Made by a program: the position numbers and the translations under genes
The notes under the pieces: model-generated
Databases searched by the model: none
What the model saw: only the letters and a program-made list of their open reading frames with translations
Told to the model about the DNA's origin: nothing
Part shown: piece by piece, positions 36,369 through 48,911 of the stretch
How positions within the stretch are numbered: position 1 is the stretch's first letter
How the letters are laid out: the number at the start of each line of letters is the position of its first letter
Origin: JANQOH01 sp965200095
GTDB lineage: Bacteria > Pseudomonadota > Alphaproteobacteria > UBA7887
Reading direction: 5' to 3'
NCBI GenBank assembly: GCA_965200095.1
Contig: OZ241350.1
Coordinates: forward strand, 2,356,001 to 2,420,000
DNA length: 64,000 nt

Positions 36369-36962
36369 TCAGACCATGCGGCAGACGTCGTCGAAACCGG
36401 GGCGCGGGTTGCGCGGGAACAATTTGCTCGCGTCGCCGTGACCCAGATTGCACAGGAAATTCGACCGCCAGCCGGAGCCCGCGAAGAACGCGGCGTCCAC
36501 CCCATCGTTGTCGAACCCCGACATCGGCCCGCAATCGAACCCCAGCGACCGGGCGGCGACGATGAAATAGGCGCCCTGCAACGACCCGTTGCGCAACGCG
36601 GTGACGCGGACGTGCTCGTCCTTGCCGGCGAACCACGAACGCGCCGTCGGGTCATGGGGGAACAACCGGTCGAGGCGTTCGTAGAACTCGAGGTCGTAGG
36701 CGACGATCGCGCACATCGGCGCGCGCAGCGTCTTCTCCCGGTTGCCTTCGGACAGATGCGGCGCGAGTTTCCCGCGCGATTCGCGGCTGCGCAGGAAGAC
36801 GAAGCGCGCGGGCCACGAATTCGCCGTCGTCGGACCGAACTTCATCGCGTCGAAGATCGCCCGCAGGTCGTCATCGGTCACCGGGTCGTCGAGCCATTCG
36901 TTGTGGGTGCGCGCGTTCCGAAAGACGATGTCCAGCGCGCGGTCGTCGAGAATGCCGCCCAT
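36369..36962 (-). CDS. rutE: Malonic semialdehyde reductase RutE-like (nitroreductase fold)
   Basis: 197 residues from ATG at 36962 (MGGILDDRALDIVFRNARTHNEWLDDPV). The sequence FGPTTANSWPARFVFLRS and the C-terminal SNFLCNLGHGD are characteristic of the RutE/HadB branch, which uses FMN and NAD(P)H. In E. coli RutE reduces malonic semialdehyde from uracil breakdown; the other rut genes are not in this window, so the substrate here is unproven. Confidence 0.85.
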   Translation of the reverse strand: MGGILDDRALDIVFRNARTHNEWLDDPVTDDDLRAIFDAMKFGPTTANSWPARFVFLRSRESRGKLAPHLSEGNREKTLRAPMCAIVAYDLEFYERLDRLFPHDPTARSWFAGKDEHVRVTALRNGSLQGAYFIVAARSLGFDCGPMSGFDNDGVDAAFFAGSGWRSNFLCNLGHGDASKLFPRNPRPGFDDVCRMV

Positions 36963-37041
36963 CGCCGCTCCTCTCAGGTTCGATTTCGGGCCCGGGGCGC
37001 AGGACCGTCGATCGCCCGGCGCGCCCGCGTCAAGGAAAAGG

Positions 37042-38229
37042 TTACGCCGGCACGGCGCGCGCGAGGCCGTCGATGGCGGCCTGAACGCCGCCCCTCCCAT
37101 GCGGAATGTCGAGGGCCGCAAGACCCATCTCGACCGCGCCGAGGATGCCCAGCACCATCGGCGCGTTGACGTGGCCCATATGAGCGATGCGGAACGTGCG
37201 ACCGCTCAACGCGCCGATGCCGAAACCGAGCGCGACGTGGCAACGCTCGTCGCAATAGCGCCGCAGCGCCTCCGGGTCGTGACCTTCGGCGAGGCGCACC
37301 GTGGTGACCGAATCGGCCCGTTGCGCCGGCTCCTCGATATTGAACGACGGGGCACCGCACTCGGCCCACACGGCGACGGCGCGGCGCACCGCTTCGGCGA
37401 GCAGGCGGTGGCGCCGGAAGACCGCGTCCATCCCCTCCTCGAGGATCATGTCGAGGGCGGCGCGCAGGCCGAACAGCAAATGTTCGGGCGGCGTCCCGCA
37501 ATACTTCATGTAGTGCGCCTCGCCGTCGCGCGCCGTCCAGTCCCAATAGGGCGTCCGCAGATCGGCGCGCCGATGCGCCGCCAGCGCCCGCGGGCCGGCG
37601 GCTACGAAACTCAGGCCCGGCGCCATCATCAGCCCCTTCTGCGAACCGCCCACGGCCGCGTCCACCCCCCATTCGTCCATCTCGAACGGCATGGTTGCGA
37701 GCGACGCCACGGCGTCGACCATCAGCAGGGCCGGATGGCCCGCCGCGTCGATCGCGCGGCGCAGCGCCGCAATGTCGTTCACGGCCCCCGACGCCGTATC
37801 GACCTGCACGGCGAGAACGGCCTTCACCGCGCCCGCCGCGTCGGCGCGCAGGCGCGCCTCCAGCGCCTCCGGGTCCACCGCGCGGCGCCACGAACCGGGC
37901 AGGACCTCGACATCGATCCCCAGCGCGCGCGCCATGTCTCCCCAGGCGGCAGCGAAACGCCCGCTTTCCAGCACCAGCGCCCGGTCGCCCCGCGACAGGC
38001 AATTGACCAGGGCCGCCTCCCACGCGCCATGCCCGTTGGCGGCGTAGACATAGACTCGCCCCGCCGTGCGGAAGACCGTGCGCAGATCGGCGAACAAACT
38101 GTCCGTCAGCGCCGTCAGCGGCCCCGCATAGATGTCGATGGCCGGCCGGTGCATCGCCCGCAACACCGCATCGGGCACCACGCTCGGGCCCGGTATGGCG
38201 AGGAAATCGCGTCCGTTGCGCACCGTCAT
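37042..38229 (-). CDS. Class V aminotransferase (serine/alanine-glyoxylate type)
   Basis: 395 residues. The fold-type I PLP motifs are clear: Asp172 in VDAVASL and the Schiff-base Lys198 in GGSQKGLM. NGHGAWEAALVN binds the phosphate. The family includes serine-glyoxylate and alanine-glyoxylate aminotransferases and 2-aminoethylphosphonate relatives; overall similarity favours the glyoxylate type. It lies between rutE and the gloB-like gene on the same strand, 15 bp from the latter. Confidence 0.88.
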   Translation of the reverse strand: MTVRNGRDFLAIPGPSVVPDAVLRAMHRPAIDIYAGPLTALTDSLFADLRTVFRTAGRVYVYAANGHGAWEAALVNCLSRGDRALVLESGRFAAAWGDMARALGIDVEVLPGSWRRAVDPEALEARLRADAAGAVKAVLAVQVDTASGAVNDIAALRRAIDAAGHPALLMVDAVASLATMPFEMDEWGVDAAVGGSQKGLMMAPGLSFVAAGPRALAAHRRADLRTPYWDWTARDGEAHYMKYCGTPPEHLLFGLRAALDMILEEGMDAVFRRHRLLAEAVRRAVAVWAECGAPSFNIEEPAQRADSVTTVRLAEGHDPEALRRYCDERCHVALGFGIGALSGRTFRIAHMGHVNAPMVLGILGAVEMGLAALDIPHGRGGVQAAIDGLARAVPA

Positions 38230-38244
38230 CGCCGTCGGACCCCG

Positions 38245-39036
38245 CTACCAGCGGTTTCTGAGTTCGCGCAGCCGCAGGAAGACATCGCGCGGCGACGGGT
38301 TTTCGGGAAAGTCGGGGAACGCCTCGCGCAGCCGCGCGGCAACGCTGCGGCTGTGCAGCCGGAAGAAGGCGTTGACCTCCTTCTCCAGGGCCAGGGTCGT
38401 CACCTTCGCCTCGTGCGGGTCCTGCCCCTCGATCTCGCGGCGCAGCGCCTCTGCGCGGGCGTTGTCGGGCTCGCGGTCGAGGGTGAAATCGAGATTGTTG
38501 GCGATGTAGTCGTGCCCCGGATAGACCAGCGTCTCGTCCGGCAGGCGGGCGAGCTGTCCGGCGAAGGTCTCGTAAAGTTCTTCGGGGTGACCGCCATTGT
38601 GGCAGTTCCCCGCCCCGGCGTTGAACAGCGTGTCGCCGCAGAACAGCGCCGGCGTATCGGCGCGCGCGAGCAGGCAGACGTGGCTCATGGTATGGCCGGG
38701 CGTGTCGAGCGCCTCGAGCTCCACGCTGCGCCCGACTTTCACGACATCCCCCGCCGCGAGCCCGACATCGATCCCGGGGATGCTGTCCTTCGCGCCGCGA
38801 TGCGCGAGCAGCCGCGCGCCGGTCGCGGCGATCACCGCCGCGTTGCCCCCCGTATGGTCGCCATGTTCGTGGGTGTTGAGGATCTGCGTGATCTCCCACC
38901 CCTCGGCCCGCGCCGCGGCGAGGCAGCGCCGATGGTCGAGCGGGTCCACCGCCAGCGCCTCGCCGGTTTCGGGACACGCGATCAGATAGTTGAAGTTGCG
39001 GTAAGCGTTCTCGGTATAGAGCTGTTTGACGATCAT
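38245..39036 (-). CDS. gloB: Hydroxyacylglutathione hydrolase (glyoxalase II)-like metallo-hydrolase
   Basis: 263 residues. The metal motif THEHGDHTGG (His56, His58, Asp60, His61) and the further ligands in GHTMSHV, CGDTLF and YPGHDY are present. Glyoxalase II hydrolyses S-D-lactoylglutathione. The C-terminal helical domain (VNAFFRLHSRSVAARLREAFP) is the family's glutathione-binding part. Its ATG overlaps the stop of the TOPRIM gene by 4 bp. Confidence 0.88.
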   Translation of the reverse strand: MIVKQLYTENAYRNFNYLIACPETGEALAVDPLDHRRCLAAARAEGWEITQILNTHEHGDHTGGNAAVIAATGARLLAHRGAKDSIPGIDVGLAAGDVVKVGRSVELEALDTPGHTMSHVCLLARADTPALFCGDTLFNAGAGNCHNGGHPEELYETFAGQLARLPDETLVYPGHDYIANNLDFTLDREPDNARAEALRREIEGQDPHEAKVTTLALEKEVNAFFRLHSRSVAARLREAFPDFPENPSPRDVFLRLRELRNRW

Positions 39037-39629
39037 TTCTCGTCCTCCGGGGCGTCAGAATCGGTCGGCGGCCAAGCGCACGTGCGAAGGAATTCCTTCA
39101 GCGGATTCAACGCTGCTGCGTCAAGGTCCCAGTGATCGGCGTTTCCATAGTCGCGCTCGCTCTCCTTGGGGCCGTTCCCGACGGCCAAGCAAAAGGCGTA
39201 GACACGCGCCTTACGGTCCGGAAGGCGATATTCGTCCGAAAGGCCGCTCACACACTCCTCGTATCGCGAAAAACACTCGTACAGGCCACGATGTTGCGCA
39301 ACCGCAATCTCTTCCAGGAGCGTTTCGAGACAACCCGGTCGTTTATCGTCCGGTACGACAAAAACATGCCCGACCGGAAGATCGAGGCGCTTTTTCTCTA
39401 TCTCGAATTTCTCCCTTGTTCTGTTCGCATCGGCATCGGCATCGAGTATGACCGAGATGCGCTTTCCCTCGGCATGACGCCTCGATATCGTCGGCTGGGC
39501 CTTGTGCAACTTCGACACCCCGCCGCCAATGATCCCTACCTCGAAATTCGACAATCGCATATGGCTTAGCAGTTTCTCGACAAATAATTTGTCATTGCCT
39601 TCCACGAATATTGCACAATTGGTCGTCAT
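39033..39629 (-). CDS. TOPRIM-fold nuclease-like partner protein (DUF3226-like)
   Basis: 198 residues. An N-terminal FVEGNDKLFVEKLL (Glu10, Asp13), a GGGVSKLH loop, and VILDADADANRTREKF give the E...DxD pattern of a minimal TOPRIM fold; DDKRPGCLETLLEEI resembles the DUF3226 segment. Such proteins pair with ABC-type ATPases in OLD/PARIS-like systems that sense phage. The start codon overlaps the ATPase stop by 1 nt (TAATG). Codon usage is less G+C-rich than in the neighbours, which suggests transfer. No nuclease activity can be shown from sequence alone. Confidence 0.7.
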   Translation of the reverse strand: MTTNCAIFVEGNDKLFVEKLLSHMRLSNFEVGIIGGGVSKLHKAQPTISRRHAEGKRISVILDADADANRTREKFEIEKKRLDLPVGHVFVVPDDKRPGCLETLLEEIAVAQHRGLYECFSRYEECVSGLSDEYRLPDRKARVYAFCLAVGNGPKESERDYGNADHWDLDAAALNPLKEFLRTCAWPPTDSDAPEDEK

Positions 39630-40807
39630 TACCGGATCTCGATGCCATGCTTTATGGCATGACTAAACTGTTCATAGTCATATTTGTAGGAACGCACCCG
39701 TTCCTTTTTGTCCCTGGCGAGAACGAAACACGTCGTTATTGGACGAAACTCCCGAAAATTTTCGTTATCCAAGGTGAGTTCCAGACATTTCAGAACATCA
39801 ATGCTATGCGCAGTCATGAAGACTTGAATTCCACTCAAAGACGACAAATTCATGATCGCTTCCATGAGACTCTGAATACCTTTATGGTGCACTCCATTTT
39901 CCACTTCGTCAATCAGAATTATACTGGAATTTCCAAGCATACACCGTGAAATTATGTCGGCGACCCGTATTACGCCTCCCCCGAACATCGTTATCGGCAA
40001 CATTTCTTCCAGCCCCATATCGAAATACGCTACGTCGCCTCTCGTGGATGCATCCTGTATTTGTGGGTCTATTTTTCTCATAATTTCGATCAATTTCTTC
40101 TTCTTCTTTTGCACGACCAGCCGGGCAATCGGCTCGCTATCGTGGTTTGAACCCGGTCTAAAAATATGAGCGGGAACGATCATTCGGCGTGCAAGATTAT
40201 CCATTTCGGACGGAGAAATTGGCCCAGCCAGATTTATCTGCCCATCTCCCATGACAGTCAAATTACAGGTGAACGATAATGGTGTTTCTACGACGCGCCC
40301 CGCCATTTTTGCCTCATAGAGTAAAACCCGGCCTCGGTCCGGCAACGACGAGGCGACGCGCGGCATGCGTGATTCTTCGCTTGTTCCTCCCCCGCCGTTC
40401 TGATCGATCACACCGCCGACCGTGTCGGCGTGTGGCGCGGAAATCGACAGCGTTCGCCGCTCCGCCGAATCCAGCGTAACGGCGGAAAGCGCGATCGGAC
40501 GGTCGATATCCAGACCATGGAAAATGGTCGACAGGTCATTGAATTCGCTAACGATTTGGTGCCTCTGATTCTGAACGCGGAGGATCAATTGGGCATTGGC
40601 GAGGCCGGACAGGAGAAAGATCGCTTCAAGAACGGAGGTCTTTCCCGAACCGTTGGCGCCGACCAGCAGATTGACGGCGCCGAGGTCCTTCAACTCAACG
40701 TGTTCCAGCCCCCGGAAGCGGCGTATGGAGACGCTCTCGAAATGACGGGCGTCCGGCTTCTCCCGAACCGGCGTCGACGCTCCGGACACCGCGGTTCCGT
40801 CCGTCAT
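39629..40807 (-). CDS. AAA ATPase (OLD/AAA_15-like) paired with the TOPRIM gene
   Basis: 392 residues from ATG at 40807, whose codon overlaps the CoA-transferase stop by 4 bp. Walker A GANGSGKTS (residues 50-58), an ABC-type insertion, and Walker B IILIDEVENGVHH with the following MTAHSIDVL His switch are present. The middle part is Lys-rich (KKKKK) and A+T-rich. With the downstream TOPRIM gene it forms a two-gene ATPase-nuclease unit like anti-phage OLD-type or PARIS-type pairs. The low G+C tract at about 39,600-40,300 stands out from its surroundings. Confidence 0.8.
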   Translation of the reverse strand: MTDGTAVSGASTPVREKPDARHFESVSIRRFRGLEHVELKDLGAVNLLVGANGSGKTSVLEAIFLLSGLANAQLILRVQNQRHQIVSEFNDLSTIFHGLDIDRPIALSAVTLDSAERRTLSISAPHADTVGGVIDQNGGGGTSEESRMPRVASSLPDRGRVLLYEAKMAGRVVETPLSFTCNLTVMGDGQINLAGPISPSEMDNLARRMIVPAHIFRPGSNHDSEPIARLVVQKKKKKLIEIMRKIDPQIQDASTRGDVAYFDMGLEEMLPITMFGGGVIRVADIISRCMLGNSSIILIDEVENGVHHKGIQSLMEAIMNLSSLSGIQVFMTAHSIDVLKCLELTLDNENFREFRPITTCFVLARDKKERVRSYKYDYEQFSHAIKHGIEIR

Positions 40808-41997
40808 GCCGGTCGCGCCGCCAGCACGCCGTTCGCCTCGAGCGCCGCGACCTCGCCCTCGCCGTAGCCCAGTTCGGCGAGGATCGCGGCATTGTCGGCG
40901 CCGAGGAACGGCGCCGTCGCGCGCGCCTCCGCCGGCGTGCGGTCGAAACGCGCCGCCGGGCGCGGCTGGCGCACCGGCCCCAATTCCGGGTCCTCGTGAA
41001 TTTCGATGATCCCGTTCTCCACCACCTGCGCGTTGTCGATCAATTCCCGGCGCGTCAGCACCGGCGCCGACGGGACCTGTTCCGCCTCCATGCGCGCGAG
41101 GATCTCCGCGGCCGGCCATTTGGCGATCTCCTCGCCCATGATGGCCCGGCGTTCGGCGACATTGGCGAAACGCAGCGCCGGCGTCGCGAAGCGCGGGTCC
41201 GTCAACAGGTCCTCGCGTTCGAGCGCCCGGCACAGCCCGGCCCATTCCGCGTCGGTCACCGCCCCCGCCGTGATGTAGCCGTCCGCCGTGCGGAAGACGA
41301 GGTCGAGGCCCATCTGGCCGCGCGCAGGGTCGGCTTCCCGCCCCACCCAGGACAGCGCCGACATGCCCTCCGGCCAGAGCCAGGCGATCATCGTGTCGAG
41401 CATCGACAGGCGCACGTGCTGGCCCTCGCCGGTGCGTTCGCGCGCGAGCAGCGCCGCCGTGATCGCCTGCGCCGCCGTCACCGCCGTCGTCTTGTCGGGC
41501 ACGATGGTGCGCACCATGCGAGGCTCGCCGGTGGCGCGGTCGCTCTGGATGTCCGCAAGCCCCGAAAGCGCCTGGATCACCGGGTCGTAGACCCGCTTGT
41601 GGGCGTAAGGGCCCGTTTCGCCGAACCCGCTGATCGACACGAACACTATGTCGGGACGGACGGCGCGCACCGCCTCTTCGCCGAAACCCATGCGTTCGAT
41701 GGCCCCGGGGCGGAAGTTCTGCACCAGCACGTCGGCGGTGGCGGCAAGCCGGCGCGCGACGGACGCCCCCTCGCGGGACTTGAGATCGATGGCGAGCGAA
41801 CGCTTGCCGCGGTTGCACGACAGGAACGACGAGGTCATGCCGCGATGGGCGACCCCGACGCGGCGCATCGTCTCGCCTCCCGGCGGTTCGATCTTGATGA
41901 CCTCCGCGCCCTGATCGGCGAGCATCATGGTGGCGACCGGCCCCGCCACCATCGCCGTCAGGTCGAGCACGCGAAAGCCGTGCAGCGGCCCCGGCAT
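40804..41997 (-). CDS. CaiB/BaiF family (class III) CoA-transferase
   Basis: 397 residues from ATG at 41997 (MPGPLHGFRVLDLTAMVAGP). GAEVIKIEPP, NRGKRSLAIDLK and the catalytic Asp138 in YDPVIQALSG are family marks. It moves CoA between carboxylic acids; the substrate is unknown (formyl-CoA, succinyl-CoA and others are possible). It overlaps the GST gene by 1 nt upstream and the ATPase by 4 bp downstream. Confidence 0.92.
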   Translation of the reverse strand: MPGPLHGFRVLDLTAMVAGPVATMMLADQGAEVIKIEPPGGETMRRVGVAHRGMTSSFLSCNRGKRSLAIDLKSREGASVARRLAATADVLVQNFRPGAIERMGFGEEAVRAVRPDIVFVSISGFGETGPYAHKRVYDPVIQALSGLADIQSDRATGEPRMVRTIVPDKTTAVTAAQAITAALLARERTGEGQHVRLSMLDTMIAWLWPEGMSALSWVGREADPARGQMGLDLVFRTADGYITAGAVTDAEWAGLCRALEREDLLTDPRFATPALRFANVAERRAIMGEEIAKWPAAEILARMEAEQVPSAPVLTRRELIDNAQVVENGIIEIHEDPELGPVRQPRPAARFDRTPAEARATAPFLGADNAAILAELGYGEGEVAALEANGVLAARPA

Positions 41998-42665
41998 CAC
42001 GCCTCTCCCGACAGCGGGATTTCGAGGTCGGGATAATTGAAGCGCATGGTTTCGCGATACGCCGGGCGCCGGGCGACGCGCGCGCGATAGTCCTCGGCCT
42101 CGGCCGGCAGACCGATGCGATACATCGCCGCCCAATCGAGGCATGTCGTCAGAACGATGTCGGCGAGGCTGAACGCCCCCAGCAGCCAGGGCCGGCCGGC
42201 GGCGATGCGCGGCGCCATCGCGCCCAGCTGCGCAGAGAAATACTCCCGCGCCGACTCCACCGCTTGCGGCGCCGCCCCGTAGATGTGTTTCAGCCCGTCA
42301 TGGCGGCGGATGAGATACAGGCTGTGCGCGTCGAGCTCGGTCATGACGAACCAGCACCATTCCGCCAGCCGCGCCCGCCCCGCCGCATCCGCCGGGCGAT
42401 GGAAATCGTCCGGCAATTCGAAACGTTCTGCCAGATAGAAGAGGATCGCCGCGCTTTCGGTGAGCACCAGGTCGCCGTGGCGCAGCGTCGGGATCTTGCC
42501 GCGCGGATTGAGCGCGAGATAGCCGGGCGTCTGCGTTTCGCCGGTGCGCGAGCCGATGGGGTGGGTGGTGTAGTCGAGGCCCATTTCACGCAGCAGCCAG
42601 TGCACGCGCATGGTGCGCGTGCTGGAAATCCCCCACACCTCGATGGACGCGCCCCCGCCGCTCAT
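41997..42665 (-). CDS. Glutathione S-transferase family protein
   Basis: 222 residues from ATG at 42665. The N-terminal thioredoxin-like domain has STRTMRVHWLLREMGLDY and NPRGKIPTLRHGDLVLTESAAILFYLAE, the cis-Pro and Ser/Thr pair that hold glutathione. The C-terminal helical domain ends RFNYPDLEIPLSG. Its coupling to a CoA-transferase and gloB suggests a small detoxification operon. A frame extending further upstream is not GST-like. Confidence 0.9.
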   Translation of the reverse strand: MSGGGASIEVWGISSTRTMRVHWLLREMGLDYTTHPIGSRTGETQTPGYLALNPRGKIPTLRHGDLVLTESAAILFYLAERFELPDDFHRPADAAGRARLAEWCWFVMTELDAHSLYLIRRHDGLKHIYGAAPQAVESAREYFSAQLGAMAPRIAAGRPWLLGAFSLADIVLTTCLDWAAMYRIGLPAEAEDYRARVARRPAYRETMRFNYPDLEIPLSGEA

Positions 42666-42927
42666 GCTCTCGACATTACCGCCGCCGCTCCCGCCGGCGC
42701 AAGCGGCGGCGGTTCTCGTTATGGCGATGGACGCGCCTTCCTGGGAGCGACAAGTCCGCCGCATCGCTCCAGGCCAAAATGAGAATTGCTGGGCGCCCGG
42801 GCTCGCGTCCGCCGTTCGCAGGGTAGCGCCATGTTCCGGTCTTCCCCGGGAGCGCCGGCGGTTGAACCGCATCGTCGACGCCCGGATAATCGGCGACAGG
42901 TCGCGACGGGAACACGGCCCGGAAATC
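42666..42927. other. 262-bp divergent gap between GST and helicase
   Basis: A G+C-rich gap with one strong hairpin (ccgccgccgc...gcggcggcgg, about 42678-42711). It must hold the promoters of both the minus-strand GST operon and the plus-strand helicase. The helicase frame stays open through it but the peptide has no recognisable domain; it could hold remnants of the missing helicase N-terminus. Confidence 0.4.
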
Positions 42928-46314
<3,387 letters not shown>

Positions 46315-46322
46315 CCCCCGTT

Positions 46323-46459
46323 CCCTGGGACCGCCGGCGTCCCGCCGGCACGCGCGCAAGCGCGCGAAGACGTAGATGCCGGCGAGACGCCGGCGGTCCC
46401 AGGGGAAGATGCCGACGAGACGCCCCCCGCATCCGCGAGGGCAAGCTCGCTCCCGGGGA
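46323..46459. repeat. REP/BIME element
   Basis: Two arms, 46323-46350 and 46377-46404, are reverse complements with one mismatch in 28 (CCCTGGGACCGCCGGCGT...). A third REP unit (46409-46459) has the same sequence family as the arms of the inverted repeat within the methylase (52936-53058). It begins 9 bp after the helicase stop and could act as a terminator. The rest of the 291-bp gap 46315-46605 has nothing I recognise. Confidence 0.8.
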
Positions 46460-46605
46460 AACATAAGCCGCCACAACGCGAATCGCCGCCGGGCATTGAC
46501 GATGCATGGCGGCGGTCATATATCCGGGCGACGCGGCGATGCGACCGGCCCGCGCCGCCCCGGCAAAATTGAAGACTTTCGGACAGCACCGCTTCGGTAG
46601 GACCC

Positions 46606-46977
46606 ATGCGCCCGGACTTGTGCGACGCCCTGAGCGATCTCGACGGGGTGAGGCAGGAAGCCCGCGAAGACAGGTTCCCCGCGCCGTCCGATACCGCCGC
46701 GGAGAATGCGCGGCGGTTGTTGCATGACATATACCGGATACGGCCCCGGCGCATCGAAGTCTACCCCATGCCCGACGGAGAGGTTGCGCTCGACGTGCCG
46801 GGCGGGCCCGGTCGTTCGGTGCTGCTGCTGTGCGGTTCGGACGGCGGCGCCTTGTGCTCGGTCAACATGAACGGCGCGCATCGCCGCGCGCGTTATTCCA
46901 GCGCGCGCGAGCTGCCGGACGGATTCCTGCGCGGCGCTCTTGCCGAACTGGAACGGTCGGACGGCGCGACTGCATAA
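46606..46977 (+). CDS. Hypothetical protein upstream of the AAA-PIN pair
   Basis: 123 residues with no recognised domain. There is an N-terminal helical part (RPDLCDALSDLDGVRQEA) and a beta-rich core (RRIEVYPMPDGEVALDV and RSVLLLCGSDGGALCSVNM). It is 90 bp upstream of the ATPase gene in the same direction, so the three genes may form one cassette. Codon usage is host-like. Confidence 0.6.
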   Translation: MRPDLCDALSDLDGVRQEAREDRFPAPSDTAAENARRLLHDIYRIRPRRIEVYPMPDGEVALDVPGGPGRSVLLLCGSDGGALCSVNMNGAHRRARYSSARELPDGFLRGALAELERSDGATA

Positions 46978-47067
46978 CCAGTCCGCCGGGTCGCCTGCGC
47001 GCCCTGCGGCGGCGGCCTTTTCCTGCTATCGTGTCGGAGCCTTGAGGCCTCGCGAGGCGCGACCGTC

Positions 47068-48429
47068 ATGCTGAAACGGCTGAAGCTCCGCAATTTCAAA
47101 AGCTGGCCCGAAGCCGAGGTGAAATTCGGCCGGATCACCGGATTGTTCGGCCCGAATTCGTCGGGCAAATCGAGCCTCATGCAGTTTCTGCTGCTCCTGA
47201 AACAGACCAAGGACTCCACCGACCGCGCGGCGACGCTGGACCTCAACGGCCGGTTCGTCGAGCTCGGCACACCGGCCAACGTCATCCATGGTCACGCCGA
47301 CGATAGCCGGCTCTCTTTTACGCTTGGCTTCGTCCATCCGTCCGAACTGCATGTCCACGATGCGTTGCAGCTCGGAGGGGAGCCCATCGCTCGTTCGGAG
47401 GAGATTGCCGTTCGCGCGAGGCTCAGAATCCGTCGAGGAGCGTTCCAAAGCCGGATGCTCACCTACAAGGTTGGCGACGCCGAGTTCGCGTTGAAGCGGG
47501 CGGAGGGGAGCGACACCAAATTCGATCTTGTCGCCAGGGTTCCGGAGTCCGATTTTTCGTTCGTCCGAACCCGCGGGCGGCCGTGGAAATTGTCAGGCCC
47601 CATCAAAACCTATCGTTTCCCCGACGAAGCTCGAGTCGGTTTTCAGAACAGCGGCTTCCTTGCCGAACTCCAATCGGCGTTCGAAGCGACGCTCGACAAG
47701 CTCTATTACCTGGGGCCACTGCGGGAGACCCCGCGGCGCGACTATCTCTGGGCCCGCTCGCGCCCCGCCGATGTCGGCGAGAGAGGAGAGCGCACGATCA
47801 ATGCGATCATCGCAGCCCAGGAGGCGGGAGCAAAACAGAACCTCAGGCGGTACGGGCGTCACCGGCCGTTCTCTCATATCGTCGCGCACTGGCTGCGCGA
47901 ACTGGGGATCATTGATGACTTCCGGATCATGGAGATTGCGCCGGGATCGAACCGCTGGCAGGCAAAGGTGCGGACGAGCAGGGGAGCACCCGAGGTCATG
48001 CTCACCGATGTCGGCTTCGGCGTGTCGCAGGTGTTGCCGGTGATCGTGCTGCTCCATTACGCGCCCGAGGGATCGACCGTGCTGCTCGAACAGCCGGAGA
48101 TCCATCTCCACCCGCTCGCGCAGGCGGAACTGGCGGACGTAATCATCCACGCCGCGACCCATCGCAAGGTTCAGGTTGTCCTCGAAAGCCACTCCGAGCA
48201 CCTTCTTCTCCGCCTCCAGCGGCGCATTGCCGAAGAACGGGTCTCGGCCGACGATGTCGCCCTCTACTTCTGCCGGATACGCAACGGCGCGTCTGAAATC
48301 GAGGCGCTCGACCTCGACGAATACGGCAACATTCGGAACTGGCCCGATAAATTCATGGGCGACGCCTTTGCCGAAACCGCTCAGGCCGAACTCGCGCGTC
48401 TCGACCGCATGAAGAAGGCCGCCACATGA
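47068..48429 (+). CDS. AAA ATPase, DUF3696-like
   Basis: 453 residues. Walker A GPNSSGKSS (about residues 30-38) follows an ABC/SMC-type N-terminus (LKLRNFKSW). A signature-like VGFGVSQVLPVIV, Walker B VLLEQPEIHLHP and the D-loop/His LESHSEHLL are present. The C-terminal LDLDEYGNIRNWPDKF is the DUF3696 hallmark. Such ATPases act with a nuclease partner; the next gene overlaps it by 4 bp (ATGA). Confidence 0.85.
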   Translation: MLKRLKLRNFKSWPEAEVKFGRITGLFGPNSSGKSSLMQFLLLLKQTKDSTDRAATLDLNGRFVELGTPANVIHGHADDSRLSFTLGFVHPSELHVHDALQLGGEPIARSEEIAVRARLRIRRGAFQSRMLTYKVGDAEFALKRAEGSDTKFDLVARVPESDFSFVRTRGRPWKLSGPIKTYRFPDEARVGFQNSGFLAELQSAFEATLDKLYYLGPLRETPRRDYLWARSRPADVGERGERTINAIIAAQEAGAKQNLRRYGRHRPFSHIVAHWLRELGIIDDFRIMEIAPGSNRWQAKVRTSRGAPEVMLTDVGFGVSQVLPVIVLLHYAPEGSTVLLEQPEIHLHPLAQAELADVIIHAATHRKVQVVLESHSEHLLLRLQRRIAEERVSADDVALYFCRIRNGASEIEALDLDEYGNIRNWPDKFMGDAFAETAQAELARLDRMKKAAT

Positions 48430-48911
48430 CGCGCTGGGCGATCGACACCAACGTTCCCGTGGTGGCGAACGGCCGCAACAAGCAGCATGCCCCGGAATGT
48501 CGAGCGGCTGCGGTTCGTTTTCTCATGAATGTCCGCGACAAGAAAGAGCGTGTCGTCCTCGATGCGGCGGGTGAAGTCGAGGCGGAATATCGCAGGAATC
48601 TGAACCCGGGCGGGCAACCGGGCGTCGGCAACCTGTTCTATCGCGCCGTCGTATCGGGCCAGACGCCGTGCGACCGCGTGAATCTGCCCAAGCGCGCAGA
48701 TGGCGAATATGAGGATATTCCCCAGCCAGTGATCGACGCCAGTTTCGATCCGGATGACCGTAAATTCGCCGCATTGGCGAGGCGCGAGCGGATTCCGGTG
48801 GTCAACGCCGTTGACAGCGATTGGCTTGACGCGTGGAACGTGCTGGCGAAGAACGGCGTTCGCGTGAATTTCCTGTGCGGCTGCGATATAGCGCGCTGGT
48901 TCGCAGCATGA
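48426..48911 (+). CDS. PIN-like nuclease partner of the DUF3696 ATPase
   Basis: 161 residues. The start WAIDTNVPVVANG has the first PIN-type acidic residue; an acidic Glu follows in DAAGEVEAEY, and ARRERIPVVNAVDSDWLDAW resembles the last PIN motif with two Asp. The 4-bp overlap with the ATPase indicates coupled synthesis. A defence or toxin-like role is inferred from the ATPase-nuclease pairing and island context; it is not demonstrated. Confidence 0.7.
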   Translation: MTRWAIDTNVPVVANGRNKQHAPECRAAAVRFLMNVRDKKERVVLDAAGEVEAEYRRNLNPGGQPGVGNLFYRAVVSGQTPCDRVNLPKRADGEYEDIPQPVIDASFDPDDRKFAALARRERIPVVNAVDSDWLDAWNVLAKNGVRVNFLCGCDIARWFAA

